The position numbers and the translations under genes are program-made. The notes under the pieces are model-generated. The model did not search any database and was not told the DNA's origin. It saw only the letters and a list, made by a program, of their open reading frames with translations. This document shows positions 15,134 to 23,160 of a stretch of DNA of 32,067 nt, piece by piece. How positions within the stretch are numbered: the first letter of the stretch is position 1; every line of letters starts with the position of its first letter. The DNA is taken from assembly GCA_003157745.1 (NCBI GenBank), contig PMKM01000085.1, forward strand, positions 9,639 through 41,705. The letters are read 5' to 3'. This DNA comes from Bryobacterales bacterium (lineage in GTDB: Bacteria; Acidobacteriota; Terriglobia; Bryobacterales; Bryobacteraceae).

Positions 15134-15373
15134 GCAGGCCGTCTGGCCCAATGCCGCATAGTTTCTTGAAAGCCTCGGTGCGGCCGAGCTCGTGGGGCGG
15201 ACCCCCGGGTCCGCGCGGGACGCCCTCGTCCCGCCGCTTCATCGACGAATCGACCACTTGCTCGTGCGAAAGGCCGGCTTGGGGGGCCGACCTCGGACGG
15301 CGGCGCCCGCCCCACAATTTGCGCGGGTGCCCGGTAGTGGGAAAACTATGCGGCATTAGGCCGTCTGGCCTGC
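15134..15373. mobile_element. 240-bp MITE-like inverted-repeat element
   Basis: The ends are GCAGGCC + 8 bases + AATGCCGCATAGTTT (15134-15164) and the inverted equivalent AAACTATGCGGCATT ... GGCCTGC (15343-15373); the 15-bp inner part is perfect. Inside, GTGGGGCGG (15192-15200) pairs with CCGCCCCAC (15307-15315), and GCGGGACG-CCCT-CGTCCCGC (15215-15234) is a tight hairpin. There is no gene. The nested symmetry fits a non-autonomous transposable or palindromic dispersed repeat. I see no target-site duplication with confidence. Confidence 0.55.
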
Positions 15374-15375
15374 AG

Positions 15376-15400
15376 AGCCGAGAGTCCTCTCGGCTTTTCT
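15376..15400 (+). terminator. Rho-independent terminator after the inverted-repeat element
   Basis: AGCCGAGA (15376-15383), loop GTCC and TCTCGGCT (15388-15395) are followed by TTTCTT. It would end plus-strand transcripts from the FecR-domain gene. The stem and U-run are almost identical to the minus-strand terminator at 6753-6774. Confidence 0.65.
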
Positions 15401-15468
15401 TAATGCCCCGCCGTCACGCCCGTCTGTTCCGCCACATGCCAGAATAGACGTTCCGCTAAGGAGATCGC

Positions 15469-17055
15469 ATGACGAAACGGTCGGCTGCCTGTTGGATCGC
15501 GCTCGCGCTGAGCCCCTGGTTACTTTCGGCGGACACTCACGCCGATGTCTTCGACGTGAAGAGCTTTGGAGCAAAGGGCGACGGCAAGGCGCTCGATTCG
15601 CCCGCCATCAATCGGGCGATTGATGCCGCGGCGGCGGCTGGCGGCGGAACCGTCCACTTCCCGGCGGGAACCTACGTGACCGGCTCGATTCGCCTGCGCA
15701 GCAACATCACTCTGCAATTCGAGCCTGGCACCACGCTCGAAGCGTCGGCCGATCCGGCGGCCTACGACGCAGCCGAGCCGAACCAGTGGGACAAGTTTCA
15801 GGATTTCGGCCACAGCCATTTTCATAACAGCCTCATCTGGGGCGAGAATATCGAGAACGTTTCCATTCAGGGCGCCGGCCTGATCGACGGCCATGCGCTC
15901 GCCCGTGAGCGCGGCGCCGCGGGCGACAAAGCCATCGCCCTCAAACTCTGCCGCAAAGTGACCCTCCGCGATTTCTCGATTTCCTTGGGCGGCCACTTCG
16001 CCATTCTGGCCACCGGAGTCGACAATCTGACCATCGAGAACGTCGCAATCGACACCAACCGCGACGGCATCGACGTGGATTCCTGCCGCAACGTGCGCCT
16101 CTCCAATCTGAGCGTCAACACGCCGAACGACGACGCCATCGTGCTCAAGGGCACCCACGCGCTCGGCTTCGCGCGCCCCACCGAGAACGTGACCATCGTC
16201 AACTGCCTGGTCAGCGGTTACGATATCGGATCGCTGCTCGATGGCACCTACCGGCGCACCCTTACGCAGGCTCCCGATCGCGACGGCCCAACCGGCCGCA
16301 TCAAGATCGGCACCGAATCGGAGGGCGATTTCCGCAACATCACGATTTCGAACGTGGTCTTCGACCGCTCGCGCGGGCTGGCTCTCGAATCGGTCGATGG
16401 CGCACACATCGAGGACATCGCGATTTCGAATATCACCATGCGCCAGGTTTCGAACGCGCCGATCTTCCTGCGGCTCGGCAGCCGTATGCGGGCGCCCGTG
16501 GGAACCGCCGTCGGTTCGCTGCGGCGAGTGAGCATCAGCAACGTTGTCGTGTACGACGCCGATCCGCGCTACGGTTCGATCATTGCCGGCATCCCCGGCC
16601 ACGACGTCGAAGACGTCAAGCTGAGCGACATCCGTATTCTCTATCGCGGCGGTCTCACGCTCGATCAAGTCGCCGCGCAGCCAGCCGCGATGGTGAATTC
16701 GTTCTTCTACCGCGCCACTGGCGGCGTTCCGCCGCGCGAGCCCTACGCGACGCCGGAGCGCGAGAGAGAATATCCCGAGCCTTCCATGTTCGGTCTGCTG
16801 CCCGCGTATGGCTTTTTCATCCGCCACGCCAAAGGAATCGAACTCAATAACGTCGAAGTCGGTTTCATGCAGGAAGACCGCCGTCCCGCATTCGTCCTCG
16901 ACACGGTGAAGGGAATCGACCTCAATCACGTCAAGGCCCAGAAGGCCCCCGCCGTTCCCACCATCGTGTTGCGCAACGCCGAGGACGTCACAGTCCATCA
17001 TTCGACCCCGCTCGTGGACACACACGTGGACAAGGCCGATCAAAAGGAAATGTGA
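15469..17055 (+). CDS. Glycoside hydrolase family 28 (polygalacturonase-like)
   Basis: A 528-residue secreted right-handed beta-helix enzyme. Signal peptide to about residue 24 (LLSADTHA), then the pectin-lyase-fold opening VFDVKSFGAKGDGKALDSPA. Catalytic landmarks of GH28 are present: NRDGIDVDSC (for NTDGID), NTPNDDAIVLKG (the paired aspartates) and GRIKIGTES (the RIK motif). The usual GHG loop reads VSGYDIGSLLDGTY, without the histidine, as in a subgroup of bacterial GH28 proteins. It should cut pectic polymers, galacturonan or rhamnogalacturonan, outside the cytoplasm. An excellent AAGGAGAT precedes the ATG. Confidence 0.9.
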   Translation: MTKRSAACWIALALSPWLLSADTHADVFDVKSFGAKGDGKALDSPAINRAIDAAAAAGGGTVHFPAGTYVTGSIRLRSNITLQFEPGTTLEASADPAAYDAAEPNQWDKFQDFGHSHFHNSLIWGENIENVSIQGAGLIDGHALARERGAAGDKAIALKLCRKVTLRDFSISLGGHFAILATGVDNLTIENVAIDTNRDGIDVDSCRNVRLSNLSVNTPNDDAIVLKGTHALGFARPTENVTIVNCLVSGYDIGSLLDGTYRRTLTQAPDRDGPTGRIKIGTESEGDFRNITISNVVFDRSRGLALESVDGAHIEDIAISNITMRQVSNAPIFLRLGSRMRAPVGTAVGSLRRVSISNVVVYDADPRYGSIIAGIPGHDVEDVKLSDIRILYRGGLTLDQVAAQPAAMVNSFFYRATGGVPPREPYATPEREREYPEPSMFGLLPAYGFFIRHAKGIELNNVEVGFMQEDRRPAFVLDTVKGIDLNHVKAQKAPAVPTIVLRNAEDVTVHHSTPLVDTHVDKADQKEM

Positions 17056-17260
17056 CGATCCGGCGGCCGGCAAGAGAGCTCAGCGTACATCTCCATCTTG
17101 AGCGATTACCGGTAACCTCCTTATGAACTCCGACGCCGTCATTCGTGCGGGTTTCAGGGCGATAAAGACGCTCCGGAGGTCAACACCCAATGGGTAAGAA
17201 ACAACACGGGCCATTTCAGCTTTCCTTTACAACGGCCATTGCGGCCTGCCCGGCGCTAGC

Positions 17261-18403
17261 ATGATCACCATCATGGCTCATCCATGGCGGATTACTCGCA
17301 GGACGTTTCTGAGCGCGGGCGCAGGGCTGAGTATCGTGGCCGCCGCCGGGGAACGGCGCATCTTTTCGTCCGGCCGCATTGGGAATCTGCGGCTCAAGAA
17401 TCGTCTCGTGCGCAGCGCTACCGCGGAAGGCGCCTGCCGCGAGGGCGTCCTGACCGATGAGGGTATCGCGATCTATCGCGCTCTAGGCCTGGGCGGTGCC
17501 GGGCTTATCATCACCGGCAACATGGCCGCCATGGCCGGCGGCCGGTACAACGAACTGCAAACGTGCATCTATGACGACCGCTTCATTCCCTCCATCCGCA
17601 GGATCGTCGAGGCGGTAGACGGCGCCGGCAACGGCTGCAAGGTGTTGGCGCAGATCACCCACACGGCGCCAGAGGGCCAGTTGGCCGACCCCATCGCAGC
17701 GTCGGCCAAGCCGCTTCCCTCCTGGAAAAGACAGCCGCGCGCGATGACCACTGAGGAAGTCGAAGAGATGACCGGGCAATTTGCGCGAGCCATTCGCCGC
17801 GCCAAAACCGCCGGTTTCGACGGCGTGGAAATCTACGCCGCCGGATACCTGCTCGGCTCGTTTCTTTCTCCCTATACCAATACGCGCGCCGACCGCTTCG
17901 GGGGAAGCCTGGAGAACCGCGTCCGCGTCATCACCGATATCGTCTTCAAAGCCCGAAAACTGGTCGGAGACAGTTTCCCTGTCCTGGCCAAGCTCAACTG
18001 CGATGACAACGTGGAGGGTGGAACGAACATAGACACTTTTCCCGCTGTGGCCGCCCAGGTGGAAAAGGCCGGCGTGGCGGCCATCGACGTGATCGGCCCA
18101 ACCTCGGGCCGCAACGCCGAGTGGGAGTCCTACTTCATCAATTACGCGCGGAAACTGCGCGTGAAGGTTCCGGTGATCCTGACCGGCGGCAACCGCAACG
18201 TCGACCGACTGGAGCAGCTTCTCCAGGCGGGTCAGCCGGATTTCGTCGCGATGGCGCGGCCCTTCATCCGTGAGCCCGGCCTTGCCGCCCGCTGGCGGGC
18301 GCGCGAAGGCGACCCGGATGCCGCCTGCATTTCCTGCAACCGTTGCATGGATGGTTTCCGCCAGGGCAAGATCACGCGCTGCCGGGTGAACGACGCTAAC
18401 TGA
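17261..18403 (+). CDS. Tat-exported NADH:flavin oxidoreductase (old yellow enzyme family)
   Basis: A 380-residue FMN-dependent TIM-barrel protein. The N-terminus has a twin-arginine signal (ITRRTFLSAGAGLSIVAAA), so it is exported folded. The barrel shows GNLRLKNRLVRSATAEG, GLGGAGLIITGN, the SFLSPYTNTRADRFGGSLEN hallmark and DFVAMARPFIREP. The substrate-binding motif that normally reads HxAHGYLL here reads YAAGYLL: the first histidine is tyrosine and one residue including the second histidine is missing. The end carries CISCNRC and a later CR, the remains of an iron-sulphur motif as in dienoyl-CoA reductases. The substrate is unknown and activity may differ from classical ene-reductases. ATG 17273 is an alternative start. 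Confidence 0.88.
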   Translation: MITIMAHPWRITRRTFLSAGAGLSIVAAAGERRIFSSGRIGNLRLKNRLVRSATAEGACREGVLTDEGIAIYRALGLGGAGLIITGNMAAMAGGRYNELQTCIYDDRFIPSIRRIVEAVDGAGNGCKVLAQITHTAPEGQLADPIAASAKPLPSWKRQPRAMTTEEVEEMTGQFARAIRRAKTAGFDGVEIYAAGYLLGSFLSPYTNTRADRFGGSLENRVRVITDIVFKARKLVGDSFPVLAKLNCDDNVEGGTNIDTFPAVAAQVEKAGVAAIDVIGPTSGRNAEWESYFINYARKLRVKVPVILTGGNRNVDRLEQLLQAGQPDFVAMARPFIREPGLAARWRAREGDPDAACISCNRCMDGFRQGKITRCRVNDAN

Positions 18404-18921
18404 CTGTTGCGCGCGCGGCCCTCAGCCCTTTTGACGGACACGCAGTATGGAAGCCCGTTTCGATGATCGCGGGGCGCGATCTTCCCATGCACAACGGGAT
18501 CGACACCAACTCTGACGGCTCGCTGACGGTCGGCACGATCAGCGCAAGTTCTCCCTGGATTCGCGTGGGCGAGGTTCCGTTCAAGATTACAAACCTGGCA
18601 GCAACCGCGGATGCCATGGACCGGATTACCATCGATTATCCTAAATCCGGCAGTTCGAGCAGTCCAAGACGACCATCGCCATGTAACCGCAACTACTTGC
18701 AGAAACAGCGGTTGTCACCCAGAGGGTGATATGCGCAGCAGTTGAAAACCATTGAGGACAACCGCCGAACGGGGCGGGGTGGCAGCCCAACTGCCGGATT
18801 TAGGATTGTGCGGGCGAGGACGGAGTGTCACACCGCGTGTACCTGGACGACAAGCGGAATCCGTTGTAGCGGCCGGGATTGGCGTCGCGCATGCCACTTT
18901 CCCGCTACGCGGACCTCCCCC
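18404..18921. other. Gene-poor stretch with an unassigned open frame
   Basis: A frame from about 18418 to 18729 is open on the plus strand and reads in part VWKPVSMIAGRDLPMHNGID then TNSDGSLTVGTISASSPWIR. The residue composition up to base 18650 looks protein-like, then turns to Ser/Arg-rich filler, so it may be a truncated remnant of an exported protein. I do not recognise the family. No start with a ribosome-binding site is seen, and nothing convincing lies in 18730-18921. Confidence 0.35.
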
Positions 18922-19695
18922 CTACCGCAACAGCGCTTCCGCCCCCCGTTGGAGGATAGCCGCCGCGGCTCCGCCGGCCAGGGCCGCAACGGACGATGCG
19001 GCAGCGCCCTTGCGCTTCCATTCCTCATGTACCGCGTGATAGCCGAGATACACCAGCCAGCCGGCAGTCAGTCCTAGCGGATAGATAGTCCACACGCTGC
19101 CCAAGTGCGGCGCAAGTCCGAGCGCCAGCGCGCCGCCAGCCAGCGTTGCGCCTTCGGCCAGCAGGCACCACAGCAGAGCGACGGTTCGCGAGGGCACCGC
19201 CGCTCGCATCACACCGCCGAGCGCGATGCCCTCCGGCAACTTGTGCAAGGCGATAGCGACCGGCACGGCGACGCGCAGACCGAGCGGCGCCGCGTGTTGC
19301 ACCACGGCCACGCTCCAGCCATCGAGGAAACTGTGCAGCGCCGCGGCGACGATCAGCGGCGCGGCAAAGCCATGCAACTCCGTGCCGCACGCGCCGTGAT
19401 CGTGGTCGCGCGCGCAGGTAGGGCAAATCGGATACGCGTACCGGTTGATCGCGAGCAACAGCCCGTAGCCGCCGGCGCACAGCGCCAGCGTCAGCGTCCA
19501 ACCGGAATCTTCCGCCAGCTCCGGCAGCAGGCCGAACAGCGCCACGCCGATCAGCACGCCCGCGCTGAACGGCACCACCGCGCCCAAGCGGTTGCGCAGT
19601 CCGGTCAGCCAGATTCCCAGCGCCGCGCCGGCGCAACCCACCATCGCTGCCAGCGCCGGCGGCGTAATCCCGGATTGAAACCAGATTGCAGCCAA
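18922..19695 (-). CDS. ZIP family metal transporter
   Basis: A 257-residue inner-membrane protein with about eight helices. The ZIP metal-site motifs are HSFLDGWSV (H121, D125) in helix 4 and HKLPEGIALG (H151, E155) in helix 5. The loop between helices 3 and 4 is rich in metal ligands (CPTCARDHDHGACG), typical of the variable zinc-sensing loop. It should import zinc or another divalent cation. The start appears to be TTG at 19693-19695, which keeps the first membrane helix complete; the ATG at 19644 would cut into it. It diverges from the next lipoprotein gene. Confidence 0.88.
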   Translation of the reverse strand: MAAIWFQSGITPPALAAMVGCAGAALGIWLTGLRNRLGAVVPFSAGVLIGVALFGLLPELAEDSGWTLTLALCAGGYGLLLAINRYAYPICPTCARDHDHGACGTELHGFAAPLIVAAALHSFLDGWSVAVVQHAAPLGLRVAVPVAIALHKLPEGIALGGVMRAAVPSRTVALLWCLLAEGATLAGGALALGLAPHLGSVWTIYPLGLTAGWLVYLGYHAVHEEWKRKGAAASSVAALAGGAAAAILQRGAEALLR

Positions 19696-19828
19696 GTTCT
19701 TACTCTAACAGGAGCGCGGCTTCCCATCGCCGATTGGATCCGGGCGCTGAGACACCGCCGCCAAATAACGGCCGGCCCGGCTAGCCCACTTGAGACAATG
19801 ATGTACTAAGCTCAAGAGGAGTCTTCCT

Positions 19829-20806
19829 ATGCTTCGACGTATCTTCCTCCCCGTTCTGCTCCTCGCCGGCTGCACCTCGTTGTATGCCGACGTCACCATG
19901 CGCATGGGCTTGGATCTGAAGTTCAATCTCGCCCTGCCCGGTGCCTTGCCGCAGTTGCCTTTTAATGAAATGCTGACGCAGGTCAAGGGCGACCGCGGCT
20001 ATGCCGTGATTGGGCCGATCGTTGCCGTCACGGACCTCTCCACCGGCAAGATCACATTGCTCGACGCCAAGACCAAGCGGTACGCCGCCATTGCGATTGC
20101 CGATTACATTTCCAAGATCGCCGGCTCCAGCGGTCAGGGGGCGCAGGCCATGCAGAACATGCCCGAGGAAGCCAAGCAGATGTTGGCGAAGATCAAGTTC
20201 GACGCCGAATCGCGCGACACCGGCCGCACCAGTCGCATTCAGGGTATCGACGCCTATGAGCGCGAGGTATTGGTCCACATTTCGATTCCGGTGCCGCTTC
20301 CCGGCGTTGAGAACGGCCTGCTGGTCAACTTGAAAATGCAGGTGTGGAAGCCCAAGCCGTCCGAGTTCGATCGCGTTCCGGCGTTGCGGGAACTGGCCGC
20401 CTACAACGATCGCAACAAGGGCTTTGGCGACCCCTCCGCCGCTCTACGCCAGATGTTCGGCGCCATGCCCGGGATGGGCGACCATCTCGGCCAGATGGTT
20501 GACGAAATGCAAAAAGGAGGCAAGGTGATGCTGGGTATGCACATGGGAATCTATGTGCCCGGCTTGGGCGCGATGTTGGATAAGGCAGGGAAGGGAGACG
20601 CCAAGGCACTCCTGCCGCCCGAGGGCGAGCCGCTGTTGAGCGTGAATCTCGATCTCAAGGAACTCTCGAGTGCCACTGTGCCGGCGGAGGTGTTCTCTAT
20701 CCCCGCGGGTTACAAAGAGGCTCCCGTGGAAGACCTCATGAAGGGCCTGACTTCGGCTCTCACTGGCGCCAAGGAGAAGGACGCGCCCGCTCCGCAGACG
20801 AAGTAG
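19829..20806 (+). CDS. Exported protein, DUF4412-like
   Basis: A 325-residue exported protein. The N-terminus MLRRIFLPVLLLAGCTSLYA carries LLAGC, a lipobox that would make it a lipoprotein anchored at about residue 15. The body has beta-type segments (VTMRMGLDLKFNLALPG, STGKITLLDAKTKRYAAI) and a Met-rich middle (MFGAMPGMGDHLGQM, MLGMHMGIYVPGLGAML). The ITLLDAKTKRY pattern resembles DUF4412/LolA-like proteins that sense or carry envelope components, but the assignment is tentative. AGAGGAG stands 9 bases before the ATG. An 8-bp hairpin without U-run (20822-20847) follows the stop. Confidence 0.75.
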   Translation: MLRRIFLPVLLLAGCTSLYADVTMRMGLDLKFNLALPGALPQLPFNEMLTQVKGDRGYAVIGPIVAVTDLSTGKITLLDAKTKRYAAIAIADYISKIAGSSGQGAQAMQNMPEEAKQMLAKIKFDAESRDTGRTSRIQGIDAYEREVLVHISIPVPLPGVENGLLVNLKMQVWKPKPSEFDRVPALRELAAYNDRNKGFGDPSAALRQMFGAMPGMGDHLGQMVDEMQKGGKVMLGMHMGIYVPGLGAMLDKAGKGDAKALLPPEGEPLLSVNLDLKELSSATVPAEVFSIPAGYKEAPVEDLMKGLTSALTGAKEKDAPAPQTK

Positions 20807-20908
20807 CCGTGGACTCGACGAGCCGGCAGCGGTGACCCACTGCCGGCCTTCGGTACAATCCTGCATCCCCATCCGCCGCGACTGGCGTATACATGAATGG
20901 AGGGTGCG

Positions 20909-21763
20909 GTGAAGCTCTTAATCCTGGTTGTCGCGACGACCGGTTGCCTGGCGGCGCAAAGCCCCGACGTGAACTCGATCATGGCCCAGGTTGCCACCAA
21001 CCAGGCCAAGAGCCGGGAACAGCGCGCGCAGTGGATCTTCGAACAGCATCAACTTCTTCGCATGGTCCGCTCGGGCGGCAAGATAGCCCGCCAGGAGCAT
21101 CGCGAGTACTTGGTGCTCCCCGACCGCCGCGGGATAAAGAAACAGCTTATATATTTCGATGGAAAGTACGCGAAACATGGCGCTTATCTTTCCTATGCCC
21201 AGCCGGGCTATAGGTACAAGGGACTGGACCTCGATGGCGATCTGATCGAGGGCTTATCGAATGGTCTGACGGACGACAAACAGTCTGTGGATGGAATCGA
21301 AACCGACTTGTTTCCATTGACTTATCATCAGCAGCTCAAGTATGCCTTTCATCTTGTGGGCGGCCTGGAGGATTATCGGGGACGAAAGGTCTGGCGCGTC
21401 CATTTCGAACCGAAGACGAAGACCAGCCTGCTCGATGCCGACGAGGCCGACAGCGCCATCTGGAAGGGCGAGGCGCTGATCGACGCCGACGAGTTTCAGC
21501 CCATAGCGATCACCACCAGCTTGGCGACAAAGCTGCCCGCCGCCGTGCGCATCCTGCTCGGCACCAACATCAAAGGGCTGGGGTTCAGTCTGGAATACGG
21601 GAAGGTCGCCGATGGCGTTTGGTTCCCTGTCAGTTACGGCGGGGAATTTGAAGTTACCGGTTTGTTCTTGTATCGCCGAACGATGAGCATTTCGCTCGAG
21701 AACAGCGGCTTTCGCCACGCCGACGTCAGCAGCCAGATTGCTTATGCAAAGGATGAAGAATAG
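20909..21763 (+). CDS. LolA-like exported protein upstream of a sigma factor
   Basis: About 284 residues, with a signal peptide (KLLILVVATTGCLAAQ). The GTG at 20909 was chosen because GGAGG lies five bases upstream; the ATG at 20897 overlaps that signal. The mid and C-terminal parts (YRGRKVWRVHFEPK, WKGEALIDADEFQPIAITT, VADGVWFPVSYGGEFEV) have the strand pattern of the LolA/LolB/RseB fold, which binds lipids or lipoproteins in the periplasm. The fold call is by pattern only. Its stop is two bases before the GTG of the ECF sigma factor, so both are co-translated. Confidence 0.75.
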   Translation: MKLLILVVATTGCLAAQSPDVNSIMAQVATNQAKSREQRAQWIFEQHQLLRMVRSGGKIARQEHREYLVLPDRRGIKKQLIYFDGKYAKHGAYLSYAQPGYRYKGLDLDGDLIEGLSNGLTDDKQSVDGIETDLFPLTYHQQLKYAFHLVGGLEDYRGRKVWRVHFEPKTKTSLLDADEADSAIWKGEALIDADEFQPIAITTSLATKLPAAVRILLGTNIKGLGFSLEYGKVADGVWFPVSYGGEFEVTGLFLYRRTMSISLENSGFRHADVSSQIAYAKDEE

Positions 21764-21765
21764 GC

Positions 21766-22293
21766 GTGCTCAGCGATGCAGTGGAAGCGGTTTGGGATTT
21801 CAAGGAGCTGCTGCGCCAGCATCAGGGAACGGTATTTTCGATCGCGCTGCATTTCCTGCGCGACCGGGCCACGGCGGAGGAAGTGGCGCAGGAGGTGTTC
21901 CTCAGCCTGCACCGGAATCTGGACAGAATCGAAACGCCGGCGCACGCCGCAGCCTGGCTGAGGAAGGTGGCGGTGCAGCGCTCGATCGACGAAGGGCGCC
22001 GCCGCAGCCGAAGACCTCAAGTGGCGCTTGAGGAAGTGGCCGAGCCGGCAGCGGCCGTGAAGCCGGGCGATCCGCTGCTGAGCGAGATGCTGCGCAAGCT
22101 GATCGCGACGCTGCCGGAGGCGCCGCGAATGGCGATGGTGCTGCGCTACCAGGAGGATCTGGAGCCGGCCGAAATTGCCGCCGCGCTGGAGATGCCGGTG
22201 GCCACGGTGAAGAGTCATTTGCAGCGTTCGCTGGCGCTGTTGCGTGAAAAGCTGGCGCGGCGCGGCGTAGGAGAAAGTGGATGGACTGGTTAG
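21766..22293 (+). CDS. ECF RNA polymerase sigma factor
   Basis: A 175-residue sigma-70 family ECF factor. Region 2 covers residues 12-75 (VFSIALHFLRDRATAEEVAQ, EVFLSLHRNLDRI) and region 4 covers about 105-165 (LPEAPRMAMVLRYQEDLEPA, EIAAALEMPVATVKSHLQRS). It directs RNA polymerase to its own set of promoters, usually in response to envelope conditions. The start is a GTG with AAGGA about 12 bases upstream. The next gene begins inside its last four codons. Confidence 0.92.
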   Translation: MLSDAVEAVWDFKELLRQHQGTVFSIALHFLRDRATAEEVAQEVFLSLHRNLDRIETPAHAAAWLRKVAVQRSIDEGRRRSRRPQVALEEVAEPAAAVKPGDPLLSEMLRKLIATLPEAPRMAMVLRYQEDLEPAEIAAALEMPVATVKSHLQRSLALLREKLARRGVGESGWTG

Positions 22294-22556
22294 AAGACGA
22301 GTTGCGGCGGGCGCTCGCGCGGGAGGCGCCGCCTGATGGTTTCGCCGGGCGGGTGATGGCGCGGACGGTGCGCGGGCCGGTTGGGGCGCGGCGCTGGCTG
22401 GCCGCGGCAGCGATGGTGGTGGTGGCGGCTGGCGCGGGGGTGGCCTGGCGCCAGCACCAGGGGAACGAAGCAAGACGGGAAGTCATGCTGGCGCTGCGGC
22501 TCGCCTCCGCGCCAATGCATCGCATTCAACTTGAAGTAAGGAGCATATCGCAATGA
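22281..22556 (+). CDS. Small membrane protein, candidate anti-sigma factor
   Basis: A 91-residue protein with an N-terminal cytoplasmic helix (MDWLEDELRRALAREAPPDG), a basic stretch and one membrane segment (WLAAAAMVVVAAGAGVAW), then a short periplasmic tail. The layout and position, overlapping the sigma gene by 13 bases, fit a minimal anti-sigma factor. It lacks the zinc-binding HxxxCxxC motif of ZAS anti-sigmas, so the role is inferred from context. Its stop overlaps the next ATG (ATGA). Confidence 0.72.
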   Translation: MDWLEDELRRALAREAPPDGFAGRVMARTVRGPVGARRWLAAAAMVVVAAGAGVAWRQHQGNEARREVMLALRLASAPMHRIQLEVRSISQ

Positions 22557-23089
22557 AAACATTATTGATCGCGTGTCTGGCGGCGCTGCCCGTGTTGGCC
22601 GCTCCGCAGCAGTTTCGGCTCAATCTCGATGCCGTGGCAGCCAAGTCCTCCGAACATGTGGACGTGTCGTTGAACGCGGCCACCTTGCAGTTAGCCGCGA
22701 AGTTTCTCGGTGGCGACGATCCGGACGAATCGCGCGTCCGGAAGCTGATCGAGGGCATCGAGGGCATCTATGTGCGGCACTACAATTTCAAGTCGCCCGG
22801 CACCTGGACCCAGGCCGATCTGGAGCCGATTCGCGCCCAGTTGCGCGGTTCGGATTGGTCGAAGATCGTCGGCGCAACCAGCACGGAAGACGGCGGGAGC
22901 ACCGAAGTCTGGCTGCACCTGGCCGGCGGCAAGTCCATCGGCATGGCGATTGTCGCGACCGATCCAAAAGAAGTGACCGTGGTCAACATCGTCGGCAACA
23001 TCGACCTGGAAGCCCTGGCCAAACTCGGCGGCCACTTCGGCGTGCCCAAAGTGAAGCCGGGCGACAAGCCGCACAAAGACGAGCAGTAA
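22553..23089 (+). CDS. DUF4252 family exported protein
   Basis: A 178-residue protein with a signal peptide (KTLLIACLAALPVLAA). The body matches DUF4252: FRLNLDAVAAKSSEHVDVSL near the start, RKLIEGIEGIYVRHYNF, WSKIVGATSTEDGGSTEVWL, and VTVVNIVGNIDLEALAKLGG. Function is unknown, but in several phyla these proteins accompany ECF sigma/anti-sigma genes, as here, where it is the fourth gene of the overlapping operon. It is convergent with the Oar-like receptor gene; the terminator at 23095-23128 serves the latter. Confidence 0.85.
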   Translation: MKTLLIACLAALPVLAAPQQFRLNLDAVAAKSSEHVDVSLNAATLQLAAKFLGGDDPDESRVRKLIEGIEGIYVRHYNFKSPGTWTQADLEPIRAQLRGSDWSKIVGATSTEDGGSTEVWLHLAGGKSIGMAIVATDPKEVTVVNIVGNIDLEALAKLGGHFGVPKVKPGDKPHKDEQ

Positions 23090-23094
23090 GAAAA

Positions 23095-23128
23095 ACCGGT
23101 GGGACCCGCCTACGCAGGTCCCACCGGT
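23095..23128 (-). terminator. Rho-independent terminator of the Oar-like gene
   Basis: ACCGGTGGGACC (23095-23106) and GGTCCCACCGGT (23117-23128) form a perfect 12-bp stem with a 10-base loop. On the minus strand it runs into TTTTTCTT, so it ends leftward transcription 32 bases beyond the receptor stop. On the plus strand there is no U-run. Confidence 0.8.
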
Positions 23129-23160
23129 CTGGTGATTCCGAACCTCCCGTCTCACTCCGC

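Noticed and set aside
15520-17073. 517-residue open frame on the minus strand
   Set aside because: Antisense shadow of the GH28 gene, which has a signal peptide, a strong ribosome-binding site and family motifs.
20822-20847. 8-bp hairpin after the DUF4412-like gene as a terminator
   Set aside because: It is followed by CTTCGG, not a U-run, so termination is doubtful.
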